A stretch of DNA of 26,155 bases, from positions 1-26,155 of the forward strand of contig CAZHMM010000040.1 of NCBI GenBank assembly GCA_964533585.1. The letters run 5' to 3'. The DNA is from Elioraea sp964533585. Lineage in GTDB: Bacteria; Pseudomonadota; Alphaproteobacteria; Acetobacterales; Acetobacteraceae. Positions 21,674 to 26,155 of this stretch are shown here, piece after piece; the first letter of the stretch is position 1, and every line of letters begins with the position of its first letter. The translations under genes and the position numbers were made by a program. The notes beneath the pieces are model-generated. The model did not search any database. It saw only the letters and a list, made by a program, of their open reading frames with translations, and was not told the DNA's origin.

Positions 21674-23338
21674 TCAACCCCGGCCGCGGCGGGCGCGCGG
21701 GGCCTTCTTGCCCTGGGCAACCTTCTTCACCCGCCGTGCCTTCTTGATCGTCTTGGTGCGCGCCTTCTCGTCGGCCCGGCGCACCACCCGCCGCGCGGCC
21801 GCGGGCTCCGCCGAGCGCACCGGCGCGTCGAAGATCCCCTTCACCGGCGCGAGTGTCACCCGGCCAGCGGGCAGCGCGACGTTCAGCGCGGAGAGCGCGC
21901 CCGCAGGCAGCGTGGCGAGCTCCTGCACCGCCTCGAGGAAGCGGTTCGCCTCGCGCGTCGAGATGATCCCGTCGGTCAGGGTCTGGAATTTGCGGATGTA
22001 GTCCGGGCGCTGGAACGGACGGGCGCCGAGCGAATGGGCATTGGCGACCGCGAGCTCGTCGTCGATCACCGTGCCGTCCTTGAGGAAGATCTGCACCCGA
22101 CCACCGAACGCCTTCTCGTTCGGGTCCTCCGAGTGGTAGCGGCGCGTCCACTCCGGATCCTCGGTGGTCTCGATCTTGTGCCAGAGCCGCACGGTGTCAG
22201 CGCGCTGGGCGCGGCGCGGGGTGTAGCTGTCGACGTGGTGCCAGCGCCCGTCCTGCAAGGCGACGGCGAAGATGTACATGATCGAGTGATCGAGCGTCTC
22301 GCGCGACGCCTTCGGGTCCATCTTCTGCGGGTCGTTGGCACCGGTGCCGATCACGTAGTGGGTGTGGTGGCTGGTGTGGATCAGGATGCGCTCGACCGCG
22401 TCGAAATCCGCGATCTTCTCGCGCATGCGAAAGGCGAGGTCGATCAGCGCCTGGCTCTGGTACTCCGCCGAGTGCTCCTTGGTGTAGCTGTCCAGGATCG
22501 CGCGCTTGGGCTCCCCCTTCTCGGGCAGCGGCACGAGATACTCGTGGTCGCGGTTCTCGCGCCCGGCCAGCATCCAGGCGATCACGCTGTCTTCGCCTTC
22601 GTAGATCGGGTTGGGCGCGCCCTCGCCGCGCATCGCCCGGTCCGCCGCCTCGACCGCGAGCTTGCCGGCATGGGCCGGCGCATACGCCTTCCACGAGCTG
22701 ATCTCGCCCTTGCGGCTCTGGCGCGTACTGAAGCTCACATGCACCGCCTGCTGCACGGCCTGGAACACCACCTCCTGCTTCAGCCCGAGCAGCGTGCCGA
22801 TGCCCGCGGCCGCGGCCGGGCAGAGATGGGCGATGTGGTCGATCTTGTGCCGGTGCAGGCAGATCGCCTTCACCAGATCGATGTGGATCTCGTAGGCGGT
22901 CGCGAGGCCGCGGATCAGGTCCTTGCCTGACTTGCCGACGGTCTGAGCCACCGCCAACACGGGCGGGATGTTGTCGCCCGGATGGGAGTAGTCGGCGGCG
23001 AGGAAGGTGTCGTGGAAGTCGAGCTCGCGCACCGCCGTGCCGTTCGCCCACGCCGCCCATTCGGGGCTGACCGTGCGCGCGGCCGGCATGCCGAACACGG
23101 CAGCCCCCCCCTTGCGCGGATGCGCGAGCGCCATCATCCGCGCCGAGACGACCGGGCGGCGGTTGATCGCGGCAATCGCCACGGCGGCGTTGTCGATGAT
23201 CCGGTTGATGATCATCTCCGCCACGTCCTTCTGGACGGCGACCTTGTCGGCCGCGACGCCGGCGATCTTCCAGGCGAGCTGCTCCTCGCGCGGCAGCAGC
23301 GCCTTGGAGGGATGGACGCGGACGGAATGGAGCTTCAT
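21674..23338 (-). CDS. prpD: MmgE/PrpD family 2-methylcitrate dehydratase with basic tail
   Basis: This 554-residue protein dehydrates 2-methylcitrate to cis-2-methylaconitate. The MmgE/PrpD fold runs through about residue 500, with NGTAVRELDFHDTFLAADYS, the aspartate-rich entry DFHDTF and HPGDNIPPVLAVAQ. The domain ends near PAGRVTLAPVKGIFDAP. The last 39 residues (516-554) are unlike the family: 19 are Lys or Arg (for example KTIKKARRVKKVAQGKKAP). Family members usually stop at about 480-500, so this is a lineage-specific tail. The ATG at 23338 gives the normal N-terminus MKLHSVRVHPSK. It forms an operon with prpC and diverges from the amidohydrolase gene. Confidence 0.9.
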   Translation of the reverse strand: MKLHSVRVHPSKALLPREEQLAWKIAGVAADKVAVQKDVAEMIINRIIDNAAVAIAAINRRPVVSARMMALAHPRKGGAAVFGMPAARTVSPEWAAWANGTAVRELDFHDTFLAADYSHPGDNIPPVLAVAQTVGKSGKDLIRGLATAYEIHIDLVKAICLHRHKIDHIAHLCPAAAAGIGTLLGLKQEVVFQAVQQAVHVSFSTRQSRKGEISSWKAYAPAHAGKLAVEAADRAMRGEGAPNPIYEGEDSVIAWMLAGRENRDHEYLVPLPEKGEPKRAILDSYTKEHSAEYQSQALIDLAFRMREKIADFDAVERILIHTSHHTHYVIGTGANDPQKMDPKASRETLDHSIMYIFAVALQDGRWHHVDSYTPRRAQRADTVRLWHKIETTEDPEWTRRYHSEDPNEKAFGGRVQIFLKDGTVIDDELAVANAHSLGARPFQRPDYIRKFQTLTDGIISTREANRFLEAVQELATLPAGALSALNVALPAGRVTLAPVKGIFDAPVRSAEPAAARRVVRRADEKARTKTIKKARRVKKVAQGKKAPRARRGRG

Positions 23339-23490
23339 GCGGGATCCCCGTTCGGTGTGATGGCTCGGGCGCGGGCCGGGACGGGTTGATCGCGGCGGCC
23401 GCGCGGTCTTGACTGGCGGGCGGATACCTAGACCTGCCCCCGAGATGGGCGCAAGACGTCCCCCGAACGACGCCGGAGAGACCGAGACCC
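23339..23490. promoter_or_regulatory. Divergent prpD / amidohydrolase spacer
   Basis: This 152-base region must hold the promoters of both divergent units. Rightward, TTGACT (23409-23414) is followed by TAGACC after only 14 bases, too short a gap for a confident promoter. GGAGAG at about 23472-23477 is a plausible ribosome site for the amidohydrolase. No clear leftward promoter was found. Confidence 0.4.
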
Positions 23491-24861
23491 ATGAGCGAAC
23501 TGCCGCCGCCCTTCGACCGCGTGGTGCTGGGCGACCTCGTCACCAGCGAGCGGATCATCCGTGACGGGTTCGTCGCCGCGCGCGACGGGCGCATCGCCGC
23601 GATCGGCGAGGGCCCGCCGCCGCCCGCCGTCGAGCTCTCCGATCACCGCGGCATGCTGGTGTTCCCGGGCCTGGTGGACGGGCACATGCACACGGCCTCC
23701 GCCTTCGGCTGGCCGGGCATCGAGACCGCCACGCGCACGGCCGCGGCCGGCGGTGTCACCACCGTGGTGGACATGCCCTACGACATCCCCAAGCCGGTCA
23801 CCAACGCCGAACTGTTCAATGAGAAGGTCGGCTGGGTGAACCGCACCGCGCATGTGGACATCGCCCTCTACGGCACGATCCAGAAGTCGGGCGGCACGCA
23901 CCACATCAAGGAGATCGCCGCCGCCGGCGCCTCGGCCTTCAAGCTCTCCACCTATGAGTACGACGCGACGCGCTTCCCGCGCATCGACCACGTCGAGATG
24001 GAGCGCGCCTTCGCCCAGATCGCCGAGACCGGGCTGATGGTGGCGCTGCACAACGAGGATCAGGAGATCGTGGTCGCGATGAGCAAGGCGGCGCAGGAGT
24101 CCGGCCGCACCGACCCGATCATGCACTGCCGCACCCGTCCGCCGCTCTGCGAGAACCTGGCGAACGTGACGATCTTCGAGATCGGGCTGGCCACCGGCGC
24201 GCATGTGCACATCGCCCATTCCTCGCTCGCGCGCGGCTTCGACCTCGCCGAGACCTATCGCGGCTTCGGCATGCAGGCTTCGGGCGAGGCCTGCATCCAG
24301 TATCTCTGCATGACCGAGGACGACATCGTCCGGCTGAAGGGCAAGGGCAAGTGCAACCCGCCCTTCCGCACCGCCGAGGAGGTGGAGCGGATGTGGGACC
24401 GGCTCGTCAACGGCAAGGTCGCCTATGTCTCGACCGATCACGCGCCCTGGCCGATCGAGCGCAAGCTCGACGAGGACATCTTCAAGTGCGGCGCGGGGCT
24501 CACCGGGCTGCAATCCTTCGCGCCGTTGATGGTCTCGCTGCTCGCCGAGCGCGGCCTGCCGCTGACGCTGATGGCGAAGTACTGCGCCGAGGAGACCGCG
24601 CGGTTCCACGGATTGCTGCCGAAGAAGGGGCGGATCGCGGTCGGCTCGGATGCGGATCTCTGCGTGATGGAGCGCGGCGACTTCACCTTCGACGAGGCCT
24701 CGATCGTCGATCGGCCGGAGTGCCGCTGGAGCCCCTATCACGGCAGGGCGATGAAGGCGCGCGTCGCGGCGAGCTATCTGCGCGGCCGGCAGATCTGGGA
24801 CGGTGCATCCGTGCTGAACAAGCCGGGCGACGGCGCCTTCGTGAAGCGGCAGACGGTCTGA
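23491..24861 (+). CDS. Allantoinase/hydantoinase-family cyclic amidohydrolase
   Basis: This 456-residue amidohydrolase has a TIM-barrel fold with a binuclear metal centre. Ligands are His65 and His67 (GHMHTAS), carboxylated Lys151 (AFKLSTYE), His187 (LHNEDQEI), His243 (HIAHSS) and Asp316 (STDHAPW). Their spacing is very close to that of E. coli allantoinase (59, 61, 146, 186, 242, 315). The segment KCNPPFRTAEEVERMWDRLV also looks allantoinase-like. It therefore opens a cyclic ureide or imide ring, such as allantoin, hydantoin or a dihydropyrimidine. The downstream carbamoylase favours a hydantoin-type substrate whose N-carbamoyl product is then hydrolysed. The next gene starts 13 bases later. 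Confidence 0.85.
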   Translation: MSELPPPFDRVVLGDLVTSERIIRDGFVAARDGRIAAIGEGPPPPAVELSDHRGMLVFPGLVDGHMHTASAFGWPGIETATRTAAAGGVTTVVDMPYDIPKPVTNAELFNEKVGWVNRTAHVDIALYGTIQKSGGTHHIKEIAAAGASAFKLSTYEYDATRFPRIDHVEMERAFAQIAETGLMVALHNEDQEIVVAMSKAAQESGRTDPIMHCRTRPPLCENLANVTIFEIGLATGAHVHIAHSSLARGFDLAETYRGFGMQASGEACIQYLCMTEDDIVRLKGKGKCNPPFRTAEEVERMWDRLVNGKVAYVSTDHAPWPIERKLDEDIFKCGAGLTGLQSFAPLMVSLLAERGLPLTLMAKYCAEETARFHGLLPKKGRIAVGSDADLCVMERGDFTFDEASIVDRPECRWSPYHGRAMKARVAASYLRGRQIWDGASVLNKPGDGAFVKRQTV

Positions 24862-24874
24862 GAAGGGACGCGGC

Positions 24875-25330
24875 ATGGCTCATCCGATGGTCTATCCAGT
24901 CCACTCCGCGATGACGCTCGCGGCCGCATCGGCAATCGTCGATGCCGCACTGGCCGCGGGACGCGAGGCGGACTGCGCACCGCTGGTCGTCGCGGTGGTC
25001 GATGCCGGCGGGCAGTTGGTCGCCTACAAGCGCGAGGACGGCGCCGGGCTCGCCCGCTTCGCGATCGCGATGGGCAAGGCGATGGCGGCCCTCGGCCTCG
25101 GCCTGCCCTCGCGCGAGATCGCCGCGCGCAACGCCGAGCGGGTCGCGTTCCTGAACGCCGCCGCCGCGGCGACCGGCGGCGCGTTCGTGCCGGTCGCCGG
25201 CGGCGTGCTGGTGATGCAGGACGGGCGCGCGATCGGCGCGGTCGGCATCAGCGGCGACACCTCCGACAAGGACGAGGCGGCCGCGGTCGCCGGCATCACC
25301 GCCGCCGGGCTGACGCCGCAGGCGGGCTGA
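24875..25330 (+). CDS. GlcG/HbpS family protein
   Basis: This 151-residue protein is of the GlcG/HbpS (DUF336) family. It has an N-terminal helix (LAAASAIVDAALAAGREADC), the strand VVAVVDAGGQLVAYKREDGA, and the conserved VPVAGGVLVMQDGRAIGAVG followed by ISGDTSDKDEAAA. No signal peptide is seen, so it is cytoplasmic. Members occur beside glycolate, propanediol and ureide degradation genes; some bind heme or cobalamin, but for most the role is unknown. It lies between two hydrolases of one pathway (13-base and two-base gaps), so a helper or sensor role in that pathway is plausible. Confidence 0.85.
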   Translation: MAHPMVYPVHSAMTLAAASAIVDAALAAGREADCAPLVVAVVDAGGQLVAYKREDGAGLARFAIAMGKAMAALGLGLPSREIAARNAERVAFLNAAAAATGGAFVPVAGGVLVMQDGRAIGAVGISGDTSDKDEAAAVAGITAAGLTPQAG

Positions 25331-25332
25331 CG

Positions 25333-26155
25333 ATGGCCCGGATCGTCCGTGTCGCCGCCTGCCAGATGGGCCCGAACCAGCGCGCGGACAGCCGCGCACA
25401 CACGCTCGGGCGGATGATCGCTCTGCTCGAACAGGCGGCGCAGCAGGGAGCAACGCTCGCGGTGTTTCCCGAGCTTCCCTTCACCACTTTCTTCCCGCGC
25501 TGGCCGCTCGAGGAGGCTGAACTCCTCGCCTACTTCGAGCCGGCCATGCCGAACCCGAATGTCCAGCCCCTGTTCGAGCGCGCGCGCGAGCTCGGGATCG
25601 GCTTCCACGTCGGCTATGCCGAGCTCGACCGCGGCGCGTTCGAGGACGGTGCGGTGCGCCGGCGCGGCTACAACACCGCGATCCTGGTCGGCACGGACGG
25701 CACCATCCTCGGCAAGTACCGCAAGGTGCACCTGCCGGGTTCGGAACAGGTGAAGCCCGGACAGACGTATCAGCAGCTGGAGAAGCGCTACTTCGCCTAT
25801 GGCGATCTCGGCTTCCCGGCCTTCCGCGCCTTCGGCGGCATCCTCGGCATGCTGATCTGCAACGACCGGCGCTGGCCCGAGGGCTGGCGCTGCCTCGCGC
25901 TGCAAGGGGCAGAGATGGTGCTGGTGGGATACAACTCGGCCGCCTACGACCCGAACGGCGGCGAGAGCGAGAGCGCCGAGTTGCGCACCTTCCACTCCAC
26001 CCTGGCCGCGCAGGCGAACGCGTACATGAACGCGTGCTGGGCGGTGGCGGTGGCGAAGGCCGGCGTTGAGGATGGTGCGGGGCTGATCGGCGGGTCCTGT
26101 ATCGTCGATCCGAACGGGCTGATCGTCGCGCAGGCGAAGACGCTCGCCGACGAGG
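25333..26155 (+). CDS. N-carbamoyl-D-amino-acid hydrolase (nitrilase fold), truncated by window edge
   Basis: The first 274 residues are visible of an enzyme usually about 305 long; the frame runs off the right edge, so truncation is an artefact of the window. The nitrilase-superfamily triad is present: Glu47 (FPELPFTTFFPRW), Lys131 (GKYRKVHLPG) and Cys176 (LICNDRRWPE). It is close to Agrobacterium D-carbamoylase in spacing (47, 127, 172). It would hydrolyse an N-carbamoyl amino acid to amino acid, CO2 and ammonia, following ring opening by the amidohydrolase two genes upstream. The ATG at 25333 lies two bases after the GlcG/HbpS-like stop. Confidence 0.9.
   Translation, partial: MARIVRVAACQMGPNQRADSRAHTLGRMIALLEQAAQQGATLAVFPELPFTTFFPRWPLEEAELLAYFEPAMPNPNVQPLFERARELGIGFHVGYAELDRGAFEDGAVRRRGYNTAILVGTDGTILGKYRKVHLPGSEQVKPGQTYQQLEKRYFAYGDLGFPAFRAFGGILGMLICNDRRWPEGWRCLALQGAEMVLVGYNSAAYDPNGGESESAELRTFHSTLAAQANAYMNACWAVAVAKAGVEDGAGLIGGSCIVDPNGLIVAQAKTLADE

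Noticed and set aside
19286..22930. A 1214-codon open frame on the plus strand opposite ilvE, prpC and prpD
   Set aside because: It is antisense to three well-supported enzymes, is dominated by His/Arg/Asp/Gly residues typical of reverse-frame reading in GC-rich DNA, and shows no domain.
23409..23434. A sigma-70 promoter for the amidohydrolase (TTGACT ... TAGACC)
   Set aside because: The spacer is only 14 bases and the -10 match is poor.

Overview
The window is about 26 kb of very GC-rich DNA with almost no non-coding space. Genes are packed in operons with ATGA, GTGA or TGATG junctions. Gene content (fliX divergent from flgI, a single-domain CheL-type rod protein, MotE and DUF6468 proteins, a DksA with one cysteine, fliL divergent from flgF) points to an alphaproteobacterium. 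Rhodospirillales/Acetobacteraceae is my best guess from composition and gene order; this is inference, not a search result. I see no rRNA, tRNA, CRISPR array or insertion sequence.

Region 1 (1-11443) is a flagellar and chemotaxis island. A leftward operon runs fliL, fliM, DUF6468, motE-like, cheY, cheZ and a secreted proline/alanine-rich protein cut by the window edge. Diverging from it, flgF, flgG, flgA, flgH and an unknown small membrane protein run rightward. A leftward dksA follows. Then fliX (left) diverges from flgI, a rod-binding protein gene and a FlgN-like gene (right). Both rightward structural operons start with a good -24/-12 sigma-54 promoter (4575-4589 and 9553-9567). Each has the same 19-bp inverted repeat, CCCGGC-N7-GCCGGG, upstream, a candidate activator (FlbD-type) site. 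Between flgF and flgG lies a duplicated copy of the flgG start, fused to two tandem hairpin repeats and forming a 32-codon reading frame.

Region 2 (11496-18558) is a tightly coupled rightward operon. It has two half-size ArsP-like permeases, then a probable small-molecule modification cassette: a RibD-type reductase, a medium-chain dehydrogenase, a divergent 6-pyruvoyl-tetrahydropterin-synthase-like protein, a glycosyltransferase and a methyltransferase. An otnK-otnC pair (four-carbon acid sugar kinase and decarboxylating aldolase) follows. The five-gene cassette is the best candidate here for an undescribed pathway, possibly a glycosylated and methylated pterin-like or pyrimidine-like compound. 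The pterin-synthase homologue keeps the pterin-anchoring glutamate but has lost the catalytic cysteine and one zinc histidine.

Region 3 (18573-23338) is leftward: a histone H1-like basic protein with its own promoter and terminator, a branched-chain aminotransferase, and a prpD-prpC pair of the 2-methylcitrate cycle. The PrpD carries an unusual lysine/arginine-rich C-terminal tail.

Region 4 (23491-26155) is rightward: an allantoinase/hydantoinase-family amidohydrolase, a GlcG/HbpS-like protein and an N-carbamoyl-amino-acid hydrolase (cut by the window edge), which suggests cyclic ureide or hydantoin breakdown.
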